Source: an uncultured Bacteroidota bacterium
GTDB lineage: Bacteria; Bacteroidota; Bacteroidia; Bacteroidales; WCHB1-69
Length of the DNA stretch: 33,368 nt
Direction of reading: 5' to 3'
Assembly (NCBI GenBank): GCA_902774205.1
Contig: CACYHL010000004.1
Location: 1 to 33,368, forward strand
Made by a program: the position numbers and the translations under genes
The notes under the pieces: model-generated
The model's input: only the letters and a program-made list of their open reading frames with translations
The model's database searches: none
Told to the model about the DNA's origin: nothing
Shown here: piece after piece, positions 18,506-28,139 of the stretch
Layout: the number at the start of each line of letters is the position of its first letter
Numbering within the stretch: the first letter of the stretch is position 1

Positions 18506-21109
18506 ATGAACCTTAACAATTTAACAATCAAAGCGCAAGAAGCGATAGCCAACGCTGAGACGATTGCGGTTAAAAACCGGCAGCAGCAGATTGACACGCT
18601 TCACATATTGAAATCAATGTTGGACACTGACAACGATGTCGTGCCATTTTTGCTAAAAAAGCAGAGTGTGAACCCCAAAGCTATTCAGCAGGTGATAGAC
18701 CGTATGATAAAGACTATCCCACAGGTGGAGGGCGGCGACATCTACCTGTCGAGCGGCGCACAGAAGGCGTTGCAGTCGGCTATCGTTTTCAGCAATGAGC
18801 TCGGTGACGAATTTGTCGCGTTGGAGCACCTTGTTTATGGTATTTTCGCCGCCAACGATAGGACATCGCAGGTGTTGAAAGACGCGGGTGTCACTGAAAA
18901 AGGCCTGAAAGCGGCAATCAGCGAGCTGCGCAAAGGAAGCAAGGTGACCAGCGACTCGAGCGAAGGAACCTACAACGCTCTTAACAAATACGCCACAAAC
19001 CTGAACGAGGCGGCGCGCAAAGGCAAACTTGACCCCGTAATCGGGCGTGACGATGAGATAAGAAGGGTGCTGCAGATTTTGTCGCGGCGTACTAAAAACA
19101 ACCCGATTCTCATCGGTGAGCCGGGTGTCGGAAAAACAGCCATCGCCGAAGGACTCGCGCACCGTCTTGTGGAGGGCGACATCCCTGAGAACCTGAAAAG
19201 CAAACAGTTGTATTCTCTTGACATGGGCGCGTTGGTCGCCGGCGCAAAGTACAAGGGTGAGTTTGAGGAGCGTCTGAAAAGTGTCATCAAAGAGGTCATC
19301 AGTTCTGATGGCGAGATTATCCTTTTCATTGATGAGATTCACACGTTGGTTGGTGCGGGCGGTTCCGGCGAAGGGGCTATGGATGCCGCGAACATCTTGA
19401 AGCCGGCCCTCGCGCGTGGCGAACTCCGCGCAATCGGTGCGACAACACTCAACGAATACCAGAAATATTTTGAGAAGGACAAGGCGCTTGAACGCCGTTT
19501 CCAGCCAGTGATGATTGACGAGCCCGACACCGCGGACGCAATTTCAATCCTTCGTGGTCTGAAAGAGCGTTACGAAACCCATCATCAGGTGCGAATCCTC
19601 GATGAAGCTATAATCGCGGCGGTCGAACTGTCGCAGCGTTATATCTCCGAGCGTTTCCTCCCCGACAAGGCTATCGACCTTATTGACGAGGCCGCTGCGA
19701 AACTGAAACTCGAAATAAACTCCGTACCTGACGAATTGGACGAAATAGAACGGAAAATCAGACAGTTGGAGATTGAGCGTGAGGCAATTAAGCGTGAAAA
19801 TACCCCGGAAAAACTCGAACAGCTCAACAAGACGATTTCCGAACTTCAGGAACAGCGCAATGTCATCGCGACAAAATGGCGCAACGAGAAAGATGTCATT
19901 AATAATATTCAGGAGAAGAAAAAACAGATTGAGCAATATAAGTTGGAGGCGGCGCAGGAAGAGAGAAACGGCAATTATGGTCGTGTTGCTGAGTTGCGCT
20001 ACGGAATCATAAAGGACGCTGAAAGCGAGATTGCAAAACTGCAAAGCGAGCTCACCGACATTCAGAAAGCCGGTGCGATAATTGATGAGGAGGTTGGTGC
20101 GGACGACATCGCCGAGGTGGTGGCGCGTTGGACAGGAATTCCGGTCAGCAAGATGATGCAGAGCGAGAGGACAAAGCTGCTGCACCTTGAGGAAGAACTC
20201 CACAAGCGCGTTGTCGGTCAGGACGAAGCCATCACGGCAATCGCCGACGCGATCCGCCGTAGCCGCGCGGGCTTGCAAGACAGCCGCCGCCCGATTGGCT
20301 CGTTCATCTTCATGGGAACGACGGGCGTTGGTAAAACTGAGTTGGCGAAGGCCCTGGCAGAATATCTGTTCAACACGGAAGACGCTATGGTGCGTTTCGA
20401 CATGAGCGAGTTTCAGGAAAGCCACTCTGTCTCGCGTCTCATCGGCTCGCCCCCAGGGTATGTGGGTTACGATGAAGGCGGCCAGCTGACTGAGAAGGTG
20501 AGAAGAAAACCGTACAGTGTCGTCCTTTTTGACGAAATTGAAAAAGCTCACCCCGATGTCTTCAATATTCTTCTGCAAGTGCTTGATGATGGGCGGCTTA
20601 CGGACAACAAAGGACGTACCGCCGACTTCAGGAACACAATTATCATCATGACCTCGAATATGGGCTCAAACATCATTCAGGACAACTACTCCAACAGAAG
20701 CAACTACTCTGACGAAGAGATATTTGAGCGCACAAAAGCCGAGGTGATTGACCTTCTGAAGAAGACTCTCAAGCCGGAGTTTGTCAACCGTATTGATGAG
20801 ATTGTGATGTTCCAGCCGCTTTCAAAAAGAGAGATTAAAGACATTATCAAACTGCAAATCAATAAGTTGAATGAGCTTTTGGCTGAGCAGGACATTCATG
20901 TTGAGTTTACGAAATACGCTCTTGACCTTTTGGCTGAAATGGGTTACGACCCTATCTACGGAGCCCGACCGCTGAAACGTGTCATTCAGAAGCACATCTT
21001 GAACGAACTTTCGAAAATCATTCTTGAGGGCTCGCTCAACTCGTCGGAAACCATTGTCATTGACAGTCTTGAAGACGGCAAATTCGCGTTCTTCAACAAG
21101 GAAAAATAA
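18506..21109 (+). CDS. clpB: ClpB protein disaggregase (AAA+ chaperone)
   Basis: 867 residues, normal ClpB length. It rescues aggregated proteins together with DnaK in the cytoplasm. Domains in order: Clp N-terminal repeats (1-145); first AAA+ with Walker A GEPGVGKT at 204-211, pore loop [13 protein letters not shown] and Walker [10 protein letters not shown]; the ClpB-specific coiled-coil middle domain (about 400-525, rich in Glu/Lys/Gln); second AAA+ with Walker A GTTGVGKT at 604-611 and pore loop [12 protein letters not shown]; and the C-terminal D2-small domain. The middle domain and lack of a ClpP-binding loop separate it from ClpA and ClpC. No clear promoter box or heat-shock element was recognised in the 157 bp upstream. 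Confidence 0.97.
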   Translation: MNLNNLTIKAQEAIANAETIAVKNRQQQIDTLHILKSMLDTDNDVVPFLLKKQSVNPKAIQQVIDRMIKTIPQVEGGDIYLSSGAQKALQSAIVFSNELGDEFVALEHLVYGIFAANDRTSQVLKDAGVTEKGLKAAISELRKGSKVTSDSSEGTYNALNKYATNLNEAARKGKLDPVIGRDDEIRRVLQILSRRTKNNPILIGEPGVGKTAIAEGLAHRLVEGDIPENLKSKQLYSLDMGALVAGAKYKGEFEERLKSVIKEVISSDGEIILFIDEIHTLVGAGGSGEGAMDAANILKPALARGELRAIGATTLNEYQKYFEKDKALERRFQPVMIDEPDTADAISILRGLKERYETHHQVRILDEAIIAAVELSQRYISERFLPDKAIDLIDEAAAKLKLEINSVPDELDEIERKIRQLEIEREAIKRENTPEKLEQLNKTISELQEQRNVIATKWRNEKDVINNIQEKKKQIEQYKLEAAQEERNGNYGRVAELRYGIIKDAESEIAKLQSELTDIQKAGAIIDEEVGADDIAEVVARWTGIPVSKMMQSERTKLLHLEEELHKRVVGQDEAITAIADAIRRSRAGLQDSRRPIGSFIFMGTTGVGKTELAKALAEYLFNTEDAMVRFDMSEFQESHSVSRLIGSPPGYVGYDEGGQLTEKVRRKPYSVVLFDEIEKAHPDVFNILLQVLDDGRLTDNKGRTADFRNTIIIMTSNMGSNIIQDNYSNRSNYSDEEIFERTKAEVIDLLKKTLKPEFVNRIDEIVMFQPLSKREIKDIIKLQINKLNELLAEQDIHVEFTKYALDLLAEMGYDPIYGARPLKRVIQKHILNELSKIILEGSLNSSETIVIDSLEDGKFAFFNKEK

Positions 21110-21139
21110 TACGATAGCAATATTCATTAAAAAAATGTG

Positions 21140-21147
21140 TATTTTTG
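21140..21147 (+). promoter_or_regulatory. -7 box upstream of ddl
   Basis: TATTTTTG matches TAnnTTTG, 25 bp before the ddl ATG. No clear -33 element is visible, so it is tentative. Confidence 0.35.
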
Positions 21148-21172
21148 TTATTCGTATTAAAAAAACAAAAAC

Positions 21173-22153
21173 ATGAAAAATATTGCTGTCATTGCCGGTG
21201 GAAACTCTGGCGAATATGAAGTGTCACTGAAAACAGGTGCAAATATATGTAAGGTGTTGGACAGAACTCTGTTCAACCCTTATTTTATTCATTTTAAAGG
21301 AATTGAGTGGACTTATACTGATGAGAACGGGATTGTTCACGACATAGACAAGAACGATTTTTCCCTGACTATTGACAACCGCAAGATAACTTTCGATGCG
21401 GCGTTTATAGCCATTCACGGCAACCCGGGCGAGGACGGAAAACTGCAAGGTTACTTCGATATGCTGAAAATGCCTTACACAGGCTGCGACCTTATGACCT
21501 CCGCACTGACTTTCAACAAATATTTCTGCAACCTCACCGCCGCGCACTTCGGGCTTCCTATATCCCCTTCTATCTGTTACAGAAGAGAGGACACAATAGA
21601 AAAAAAGGAAGTTGAGCGTATATGTGGCTATCCGTGCTTTGTAAAACCTTGTAACTCAGGCTCAAGTGTTGGCGTGACGAAGGTGCATGCTGAAGATGAA
21701 CTCGTCGCTGCCATTAAAACTGCCTTTGATGTGGACGAATATGTGATGATAGAGAAATTCATCCCGGGACGGGAGGTCACATGCGGCGTGGCAAAAATCA
21801 GTGGTAAAGCTACGTCACTCGCGGTTACGGAAATCATCAGCAAAAACGAGTTCTACGATTTTGAGTCGAAATACAAAGCAGACCTGCACGAAATGGTCAC
21901 ACCTGCCGATTTTCCCCAGCCGGTTCTCAATGATATAATGCGCTATTCTGAAATTTTCTACCATAAAACAGGTATGAAAGGCGTTGTTAGAATGGATTAT
22001 ATAATAACTCCTGACAACAAACCGTTCTTTCTTGAGGTGAACACAATCCCGGGACAAACAGCTCTGAGTATTATACCTCACCAAATTGAACATATAGGAA
22101 AAGATTTGAAACAGGTTTATACAGATATTATTCTTGAAGCGTTAAATAATTAG
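21173..22153 (+). CDS. ddl: D-alanine--D-alanine ligase
   Basis: 326 residues, an ATP-grasp enzyme making the D-Ala-D-Ala end of the peptidoglycan precursor in the cytoplasm. The N-terminus has the family's IAGGNSGEYEVSLKTG substrate-binding loop. CFVKPCNSGSSVGVTKV is the ATP-grasp lysine and glycine-rich loop. The omega-loop EFYDFESKY keeps the Tyr-type residues of D-Ala-D-Ala enzymes rather than a VanA-type loop, so vancomycin resistance is not suggested. The C-terminal metal-binding EVNTIPGQT is intact. The following gene begins 2 bp after the stop, so the two are probably one operon. Confidence 0.95.
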   Translation: MKNIAVIAGGNSGEYEVSLKTGANICKVLDRTLFNPYFIHFKGIEWTYTDENGIVHDIDKNDFSLTIDNRKITFDAAFIAIHGNPGEDGKLQGYFDMLKMPYTGCDLMTSALTFNKYFCNLTAAHFGLPISPSICYRREDTIEKKEVERICGYPCFVKPCNSGSSVGVTKVHAEDELVAAIKTAFDVDEYVMIEKFIPGREVTCGVAKISGKATSLAVTEIISKNEFYDFESKYKADLHEMVTPADFPQPVLNDIMRYSEIFYHKTGMKGVVRMDYIITPDNKPFFLEVNTIPGQTALSIIPHQIEHIGKDLKQVYTDIILEALNN

Positions 22154-22155
22154 TT

Positions 22156-23562
22156 ATGAAATACTTACATAAAATATTCTCTATACTGGCAATTCTTTTT
22201 CCATTGTTTGCCGCAGGGCAGGGGATGGAAATTACGGTGATACCAACAGTGAAAACGGATTCTCTTTCGCTATGCCAGTATAAATTCTCGAAATACGAGC
22301 CGCTTGCGCTTTCTGTGTCGAAAACTGAAAAACAGACAGTCTTCAAGTCGAAAACTGCGCTCGAACCAGGGGTATATCTTCTGAAAGCCGACACTAACGA
22401 AATTGCTGAAATCCTGATTTCTGACAAGAAAAACCAGAAATTCAGAATCACTTTCGGTTCTGATTTTATAGCATTCGACAATAGTGAGGAAAATAACAAA
22501 TATGCTGAATATCTATCTAAAAAAGCAGAATTTGCACTGAAAATCAAAAAGATAGAGAAAGAGTTCAGCGACACTCAAAAGGGCAATCTTCCAGACTACA
22601 TGAAGCAGAATATTATCAGCAATCTTGTCTCTGACGCGCAAAAGACTGAAAAAGAGAAGAACGAATATTTCAAAAAACTGATGACGGAAAATGAGAGCAT
22701 GCTTCTTGCTTCAGTTGTGAAATGTGACCTTGAGTTGCCGATACCGCCGCAAGCCTATTACCAGAATCCTCGTCTCATGCTGCAGTATGTCGCTGATCAT
22801 GCTTTCGATACGTATCCTTTTGAAGATGAGAGACTTCTGAACTCAAAAATAGCATCGGACAAGATAAAACAGTACGGCAGCACACTCTATCAGTTTGAAG
22901 GCAACGGAGGCGAGCCTTACATCACAAAACTTCTGAAAAAAATATCAAACTCTTCTGACAAGACCTATTATTTCTTTTTTGACAACTTGGAGAGGACAAT
23001 AGGCTCATTGAAATCACCGTTCTGGTCGGAGAACCTGTATATTTTGATGTTGAAAGACGCCTTGGCGCGTCCGAATTTGGAGAACGCCCGCTCAATCCGT
23101 TACAAGGACCAGCTCGGACGGCTTGACAAAAACCTCCGTGGCTCCACACTTCCGAACTTTAAAATCATGCTCTCTAACGACACTATAACAGATTTATACT
23201 CTGTGGAAAGCGAGTTTCTGATTCTCTATTTCCAAAACCCTGACTGCCCAACCTGCACCGAAGTCCGCAATCGCATGGCGAAAATGGAGACATTGAACAA
23301 GGCCCTCGCCTCTGGAAAACTGAAAGTTCTGACTGTCTATTTCGAGGAAGACGAAGCACTGTGGCGCCGTTATCTCAAAGATAAAGCCAATCCCGCTTAC
23401 ATGCACGGCTGGGATTACCAGCACGAGATTGAGGACAAAGAACTCTTCGACTTGCGAATCATTCCATACATCTTCTTCCTTGACAAAGACAAGAAAGTAC
23501 TGAAGAAAGACTTGTTAGTCAATGAGATAGAGGATTTTGTAAAAAGATATGTAATATATTAA
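22156..23562 (+). CDS. Secreted thioredoxin-fold protein (DUF5106-like)
   Basis: 468 residues. A signal peptide (MKYLHKIFSILAILFPLFAAGQ) sends it to the periplasm. The N-terminal part resembles DUF4369-like beta domains of Bacteroidetes thiol proteins, and the middle is helical and charged (DUF5106-like). From about residue 335 there is a thioredoxin/TlpA-like domain with the redox motif C364-P-T-C367 in NPDCPTCTEV and the cis-Pro region near IIPYIFFLD. It is probably a periplasmic thiol-disulfide oxidoreductase; the partner is unknown. It starts 2 bp after ddl, suggesting co-expression with cell wall synthesis. The family assignment of the middle part is from memory and less sure than the thioredoxin fold. 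Confidence 0.85.
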   Translation: MKYLHKIFSILAILFPLFAAGQGMEITVIPTVKTDSLSLCQYKFSKYEPLALSVSKTEKQTVFKSKTALEPGVYLLKADTNEIAEILISDKKNQKFRITFGSDFIAFDNSEENNKYAEYLSKKAEFALKIKKIEKEFSDTQKGNLPDYMKQNIISNLVSDAQKTEKEKNEYFKKLMTENESMLLASVVKCDLELPIPPQAYYQNPRLMLQYVADHAFDTYPFEDERLLNSKIASDKIKQYGSTLYQFEGNGGEPYITKLLKKISNSSDKTYYFFFDNLERTIGSLKSPFWSENLYILMLKDALARPNLENARSIRYKDQLGRLDKNLRGSTLPNFKIMLSNDTITDLYSVESEFLILYFQNPDCPTCTEVRNRMAKMETLNKALASGKLKVLTVYFEEDEALWRRYLKDKANPAYMHGWDYQHEIEDKELFDLRIIPYIFFLDKDKKVLKKDLLVNEIEDFVKRYVIY

Positions 23563-23584
23563 ACGGTAACTCCTCATTCCTCAC

Positions 23585-25282
23585 TTACTCCGCAACAACC
23601 GCCTCTTCCTCTGCGGGTTCTTCCATTTCTTCTTCTTCAACAACAATATCCCTTTCAAATTCTGATCTGAAATAACTGTTGTCTTTAATTTTGTCTTTCA
23701 GAAGATAGTCTGAACTTGTTCCAACCCACAACTCGCAGCTGTACTGGTTAGCCAAAATCACAAAACTCAATTTCTCGTCTCCTTCGTATGCCTCAAATGA
23801 TATGTTTTTATCTTTTGATGACTCATTGAAAGAAATATCGTAATTATGAGCAAAACCTTTTTTCAAGGCCTTTGCAATCAGATTTCCTTTTCCGATGGCG
23901 TCACCATTCAAGTCGAACCTGTAGCAAATCGCGCTTATCGGAACAGTCTCGTTAAGATGGCGCTCATAATTCCAATAATCATAATAATATGTGTCGCTGT
24001 CGAAATAAAAATGAACAGAGGAGATGTCAATATCATCTGTAATATTCTGTCTTTCAGAGTAAATTACTGAGCGTGAATAGAGGGAAGCTTTTTCATATTT
24101 TGTACGTTCGCTAATAATTTTCAAAGTTGATTTTGCGCAGAAAGTGTCGAAGCATGTTGTCGTTGCGTTTCTTTCAAGAAGTCGTTTCACAAACTCATCA
24201 GCGTTATAATAATCAGAAACGACGTATGGCGCGATAGACGGGAACAGTTCATACAAATCGGTGAAAACTTCCTTGAATTGCGGATTAATCACATATTTCC
24301 CTTTCTTGTCAATGAATCCGATTTGGTTGCCGCAAGCCACAGCCGCGAGCCCGTCTATAAACGGATATGTGTATTCGAACTGCGGATTAATCACATATTT
24401 CCCCTTTTCATCTATAAAACCTGCCTTATCACCCGATGAAACAGCCGCAAGTCCGTCCATGAAAGTCGGGTCAATTACAATATCGAACTGCGGATTAATC
24501 ACATACTGGCCTTTCTTGTCGATGAAACCTACAAGTTTTCCCTGCGACACCGCCGCTTTGCCGGAGTGGAAGCGGAAAGCGCCGTCGAACTGCGGATTGA
24601 TGGCATACTCACCTTTCTTTGAAACATATCCGCATTTGTCGCCATTTGAGAAAGCCGCAAGACCTTCCGAGAAATCGTCAACTTGTTCAAACTGATAGTT
24701 TATCACCAATGCGCCCGACTTGTCGATGAAGCCCCATTGGCCATCTTTGTTGCAAACTGCGGCAAGGCCTTCCCTGAACGGATGTACATTGTCGAACTGC
24801 GGATTGATAACGATTTCGCCGCTTTTGTCCACGAAGCCCCATTTTCCGTCTTTATTCACAAACGCGGCGAGCCCTTCGGTGAACCATTTCGCCCTTTTAG
24901 CCTCTTGGAGTTTGAATTTTTCATTTCCTTTTTTGTCGATGCAGGTGATATGGCCGCCCTCCTCAACCACAAAAGCGACATCAGACGAGAACGGGGTGGC
25001 ATCAATATAATTCGGAAGAATCACATAATTGCCTTTTTCGTTGATAAAGCCGATTTTGCCGTCGCTGTTCTCAATGCGGGCGAGGCCGCAACGGAAGAGC
25101 CCCGCATCCTCGAATTGCGGATTAATCACATATTTCCCTTTATGGTCGATATAGCCCCATTTGTCGCCCGCCTTCACGGGAAACAGCTTCGTCTCAAAGC
25201 CATAATCTGATTTCCAAAAACAAGCGTTAAGCAAAACAATTATCAAAAAAAACAATGATAATCCAAATAAATTCCTTTTCAT
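23585..25282 (-). CDS. WG-repeat lipoprotein
   Basis: 565 residues. The N-terminus is a lipoprotein signal ending LLNAC (Cys21). Residues about 35-330 hold nine WG-type repeats of roughly 35 residues, each with a G-x-I-D-x-K-G-x-Y-V-I-N-P-Q-F core. The third copy is degenerate (HITCIDKKGNEKF). Repeats of this kind form beta structure and are known in many Bacteroidetes surface or periplasmic proteins, with no agreed function. A non-repeat C-terminal domain follows (about 340-540), ending in a Glu-rich tail. It is divergent from gdhA and convergent with the thioredoxin-fold gene, only 22 bp apart, with no strong terminator seen between. Confidence 0.88.
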   Translation of the reverse strand: MKRNLFGLSLFFLIIVLLNACFWKSDYGFETKLFPVKAGDKWGYIDHKGKYVINPQFEDAGLFRCGLARIENSDGKIGFINEKGNYVILPNYIDATPFSSDVAFVVEEGGHITCIDKKGNEKFKLQEAKRAKWFTEGLAAFVNKDGKWGFVDKSGEIVINPQFDNVHPFREGLAAVCNKDGQWGFIDKSGALVINYQFEQVDDFSEGLAAFSNGDKCGYVSKKGEYAINPQFDGAFRFHSGKAAVSQGKLVGFIDKKGQYVINPQFDIVIDPTFMDGLAAVSSGDKAGFIDEKGKYVINPQFEYTYPFIDGLAAVACGNQIGFIDKKGKYVINPQFKEVFTDLYELFPSIAPYVVSDYYNADEFVKRLLERNATTTCFDTFCAKSTLKIISERTKYEKASLYSRSVIYSERQNITDDIDISSVHFYFDSDTYYYDYWNYERHLNETVPISAICYRFDLNGDAIGKGNLIAKALKKGFAHNYDISFNESSKDKNISFEAYEGDEKLSFVILANQYSCELWVGTSSDYLLKDKIKDNSYFRSEFERDIVVEEEEMEEPAEEEAVVAE

Positions 25283-25309
25283 AATTCTGTTTAAAAATAA
25301 ATGTGAAAA

Positions 25310-25323
25310 ATATTTGCAAATAT
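25310..25323. promoter_or_regulatory. Perfect 14-bp palindrome between the WG gene and gdhA
   Basis: ATATTTGCAAATAT is self-complementary. The minus strand read through 25324-25317 also gives TATATTTG, a possible -7 box for the WG gene. The site may combine promoter and operator roles for the divergent pair. Function is inferred only. Confidence 0.4.
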
Positions 25324-25332
25324 AAGATTTTA

Positions 25333-25367
25333 TTTGTTCAAAATATCTTTTTTTCTGTGTATATTTG
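25333..25367 (+). promoter_or_regulatory. gdhA promoter-like element
   Basis: TTTG at 25333-25336 and TATATTTG at 25360-25367, 23 bp apart, match the Bacteroidetes -33/-7 pattern. The -7 box ends 46 bp before the ATG at 25414, which supports that start. Confidence 0.6.
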
Positions 25368-25413
25368 CACCCGATTTCAAAATCAAAAAACCAACCAATT
25401 AAAAATAAATATT

Positions 25414-26757
25414 ATGGATCTTAAAAAATTAATCGCCGACGTAAAGGCAAAAAATCCTGACCAACCGTTGTACATTCAGGCAGCGACTGAAGTTCTCGAA
25501 ACCATTAACGACTTTGTTAATGAGAATCCGAAGTATGACAAATACTCAATCGTTGAGAGAATTTTGGAACCTGAAAGAATCATCAAATTCAAGGTTACTT
25601 GGGTTGACGACAACGGCAAGATTCAAATCAACCGCGGCTACCGTGTTCAGCACAACATGGCAATCGGACCGTACAAGGGCGGTATCCGTTTCCATCCGAC
25701 TGTAACGGAAGACACAATGAAGTTCCTTGCTTTCGAGCAGACTTTCAAAAACTCACTGACAACATTGCCGATGGGCGGTGGCAAAGGTGGTTCTGATTTC
25801 GATCCGAAAGGCAAATCAGAAGGCGAAGTTATGCGTTTCTGCCAGAGCTTCATGACAGAGCTCCAGAAATACATCGGCGCTGACACAGACGTACCGGCTG
25901 GTGACATCGGCGTTGGCGGTCGTGAAATCGGCTTCATGTATGGCCAATACAAGAGACTCCGCGGCGAGCACACCGGCGTTCTCACTGGCAAAGGTCTTGA
26001 ATGGGGCGGCTCACTCATCCGTCCGGAAGCTACCGGCTTCGGCGCAGTCTATTTCCTCCAAGGAATGCTCGCTGCAAAGAAAGACAAAATCCAGGGCAAA
26101 CGCTGCATCATCTCAGGTTTCGGCAACGTGGCTTGGGGTACAGCTCTCAAACTTGCTGAACTCGGCGCCAAGTTGGTCGCTATTTCAGGTCCTGACGGAT
26201 ACATCATCGATGAGGCAGGTATCAACACTCCTGAAAAGATCGCTTACATGGACGAACTCAACGCAACACGTAACAATGTTGTTGAGCCATTCGCCAAGAA
26301 GTTCAAAACAGCCAAATTCGTCAAAGGTAAGAAAGTATGGGAAGTTCCTTGCGAAATCGCTATGACATGCGCTATCCAGAACGAACTTAACGCTGACGAC
26401 GCTAAGAAACTTATCGAGAACAAGGTTAAATATGTTGTCGAGGTTTCCAACATGGGCTGCACAGCTGACGCTGTAACAACTCTTCAGAAGAAGAAAGTGT
26501 CATTCGCTCCTGGCAAGGCTGCTAATGCCGGTGGTGTTGCTACTTCAGGTCTCGAAATGAGCCAGAATGCTGAACACCTCTCATGGACAGCTGAGGAAGT
26601 TGACGCTAAACTGCACAACATCATGAAGAACATTCATGACAACTGCGTTAAATACGGTACTGAAAAGAACGGTTACATCAACTATGTCAAGGGCGCTAAC
26701 ATCGCCGGCTTCATCAAAGTTGCTGACGCTATGATCGCTCAAGGCGTTGCGTACTAA
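25414..26757 (+). CDS. gdhA: Glutamate dehydrogenase (hexameric, GDH-I type)
   Basis: 447 residues, the standard length of the small hexameric enzyme. It interconverts glutamate with 2-oxoglutarate and ammonia. The substrate pocket is visible in the KGGIRFHPTV segment and in PMGGGKGGSDFDPKGKS, with its catalytic-region Lys. PAGDIGVGGREIGFMYGQYKR and the Rossmann motif SGFGNVAWGTALKL follow. The frame opens earlier at 25303, but the extra 37 residues are not family-like and contain the promoter box, so the ATG at 25414 is preferred. Coenzyme (NADP or NAD) is not decided. With hutH and iorAB this fits amino-acid metabolism. A terminator follows 37 bp downstream. Confidence 0.97.
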   Translation: MDLKKLIADVKAKNPDQPLYIQAATEVLETINDFVNENPKYDKYSIVERILEPERIIKFKVTWVDDNGKIQINRGYRVQHNMAIGPYKGGIRFHPTVTEDTMKFLAFEQTFKNSLTTLPMGGGKGGSDFDPKGKSEGEVMRFCQSFMTELQKYIGADTDVPAGDIGVGGREIGFMYGQYKRLRGEHTGVLTGKGLEWGGSLIRPEATGFGAVYFLQGMLAAKKDKIQGKRCIISGFGNVAWGTALKLAELGAKLVAISGPDGYIIDEAGINTPEKIAYMDELNATRNNVVEPFAKKFKTAKFVKGKKVWEVPCEIAMTCAIQNELNADDAKKLIENKVKYVVEVSNMGCTADAVTTLQKKKVSFAPGKAANAGGVATSGLEMSQNAEHLSWTAEEVDAKLHNIMKNIHDNCVKYGTEKNGYINYVKGANIAGFIKVADAMIAQGVAY

Positions 26758-26794
26758 CAGACTGTAAAACGCAATGGTTAATAAATTATGTTGA

Positions 26795-26822
26795 GGGGGC
26801 AGGAAACTGTCCCCTTTTCTTA
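26795..26822 (+). terminator. Intrinsic terminator after gdhA
   Basis: Stem GGGGGCAG / CTGTCCCC around a GAAA loop, followed by TTTTCTT. It lies 37 bp after the gdhA stop. Confidence 0.85.
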
Positions 26823-26858
26823 TTAATCTTTAAAACTTGACAACTGATAATTTACACT

Positions 26859-27473
26859 ATGATGTTTGAAATTGACCCCGAATTGACACCACGCGCGCAA
26901 AGTTACAAGGATTTCATTAACGCGCCAATGCCTATGGTGACGCTGTTTAAAACGATAGATGTGACACGCCTCGTGAAAAAAAGCAGGCAAGGTTACAAAT
27001 ACAATATGCTGATGTGCTACTGCATAGGGCAGGCGGCGAAGCGGATTCCTGAGATGCTTTTCCAAATCAGTGAGAAGACGATGCTGAAATACGAGAAGTT
27101 TGCGATAGACGTCATTGTGGGGACAAAAAGCGGCGCGCTCGGCTATTGCGACGTGCCAGTCGTTGACGACCTTGAAGAGTTTAACCGGCTCTATTTGGAA
27201 CGCACCGCTGCCGTGCGCGACAGCGGAGAGAACATGTACATCACCGACTCGTCTATAATCTGCACATCAGCGCTTGTGAAATATGACATTGACGGTGTTG
27301 TGAACCTCTACCACACGATTTACGACCACCCGTTCCTTGCGTGGGGCAAAAGCACACGGCAATGGTTCCGCACGAAGCAGAAACTGTCGTTCCAGTGGCA
27401 CCACGTCATCATGGACGGTGTACACGCCTGCCGTTTTTTGGAGGAGATAGAGCGGGCGATAGGGAGGTTGTGA
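26859..27473 (+). CDS. CatA-like O-acetyltransferase
   Basis: 204 residues, slightly shorter than the usual 213-220 of type A chloramphenicol acetyltransferase. The catalytic HHxxxDG motif is intact as H181-H182-V-I-M-D186-G187, with the second His expected to be catalytic. The fold-typical KYNMLMCYCIGQAAKRIPE and CDVPVVDDLEEF stretches match the family. Members in Bacteroidales chromosomes are common and need not confer chloramphenicol resistance; the acceptor is unknown. It lies alone between two terminators. Two adjacent ATGs (26859 and 26862) are equally possible starts. Confidence 0.85.
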   Translation: MMFEIDPELTPRAQSYKDFINAPMPMVTLFKTIDVTRLVKKSRQGYKYNMLMCYCIGQAAKRIPEMLFQISEKTMLKYEKFAIDVIVGTKSGALGYCDVPVVDDLEEFNRLYLERTAAVRDSGENMYITDSSIICTSALVKYDIDGVVNLYHTIYDHPFLAWGKSTRQWFRTKQKLSFQWHHVIMDGVHACRFLEEIERAIGRL

Positions 27474-27490
27474 TTTTTTACCGGAAACAA

Positions 27491-27517
27491 AAAAGGCGAG
27501 CCAGCGGCTCGCCTTTT
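27491..27517. terminator. Bidirectional intrinsic terminator between CAT-like gene and iorB
   Basis: AAAAGGCGAGCC and GGCTCGCCTTTT form a perfect 12-bp stem with an AGC loop. A-run and T-run on the two sides serve both converging genes. Confidence 0.9.
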
Positions 27518-27536
27518 CCAAAAAAACGTTTCAGAT

Positions 27537-28115
27537 TTATCGTTTTTCGCTATATTCGCGGCCTGCGCGCAGACAGGCGAGGTTGACGTTGACAACATCT
27601 TCGCCCTTTCTGCCGAAGACATCTCTCACAGCGTTCTCAATCGACTCGAAGACAATCTTGATGAACGGTGAGGCAGCGCCTAAAATCACCATGTTTGCGG
27701 AGCGCGCTGAGCCGAGGTCTTTCGCAATCTGGTCGGCGTTGATGACAACCTTGCGCGGAAGTTTGTCCAATTCGGCTTTGAGGAGCGCCTCGTCAGGATA
27801 GTTCGGAATGTTCACAAAACGCTGGTCGTTGGTGATGAGCCAGCCCTCAGGTCCGAGCCACGGAAGATAGCGCAACGACTCCATCGGCTCAACCGAGATG
27901 ATGAGGTCAGCCTGTCCCATCGGAATTAGGTCGGAGGCAATCTCGTAATCGGCAAGGCGGAAATGCGACTGCACGTCACCGCCGCGCTGGCTCATGCCGT
28001 GAACCTCGGCCTGCTTCATGTACAAGCCTTTTTTAATGGCTGCGTAGCCCACAATATTGGCGATTGACAAAATGCCCTGACCGCCTACACCCGCTAATAT
28101 TATATCTATTTTCAT
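27537..28115 (-). CDS. iorB: Indolepyruvate oxidoreductase subunit beta
   Basis: 192 residues, the gamma-type subunit of a 2-oxoacid:ferredoxin oxidoreductase. Near the N-terminus is the glycine-rich GVGGQGILSIANIVGYAA, then the conserved AEVHGMSQRGGDVQSHFR. With IorA it oxidatively decarboxylates aryl pyruvates formed from aromatic amino acids to acyl-CoAs, reducing ferredoxin. It starts 24 bp after iorA on the same strand and ends before the bidirectional terminator, so it is the last gene of the transcript. Confidence 0.95.
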   Translation of the reverse strand: MKIDIILAGVGGQGILSIANIVGYAAIKKGLYMKQAEVHGMSQRGGDVQSHFRLADYEIASDLIPMGQADLIISVEPMESLRYLPWLGPEGWLITNDQRFVNIPNYPDEALLKAELDKLPRKVVINADQIAKDLGSARSANMVILGAASPFIKIVFESIENAVRDVFGRKGEDVVNVNLACLRAGREYSEKR

Positions 28116-28139
28116 AGTTTCAAATTTTTAAATTCAACA

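Noticed and set aside
21173..22153. VanA-type D-Ala-D-Lac ligase
   Set aside because: The omega-loop keeps the Tyr-containing EFYDFESKY of D-Ala-D-Ala enzymes, and no van genes are adjacent.
25303..25413. N-terminal extension of glutamate dehydrogenase
   Set aside because: The extra 37 residues are not family-like and cover the promoter box at 25333-25367.
26859..27473. Chloramphenicol resistance gene
   Set aside because: The catalytic motif is present, but chromosomal CatA-like enzymes are widespread in Bacteroidales and the protein is short. Resistance cannot be claimed from sequence.
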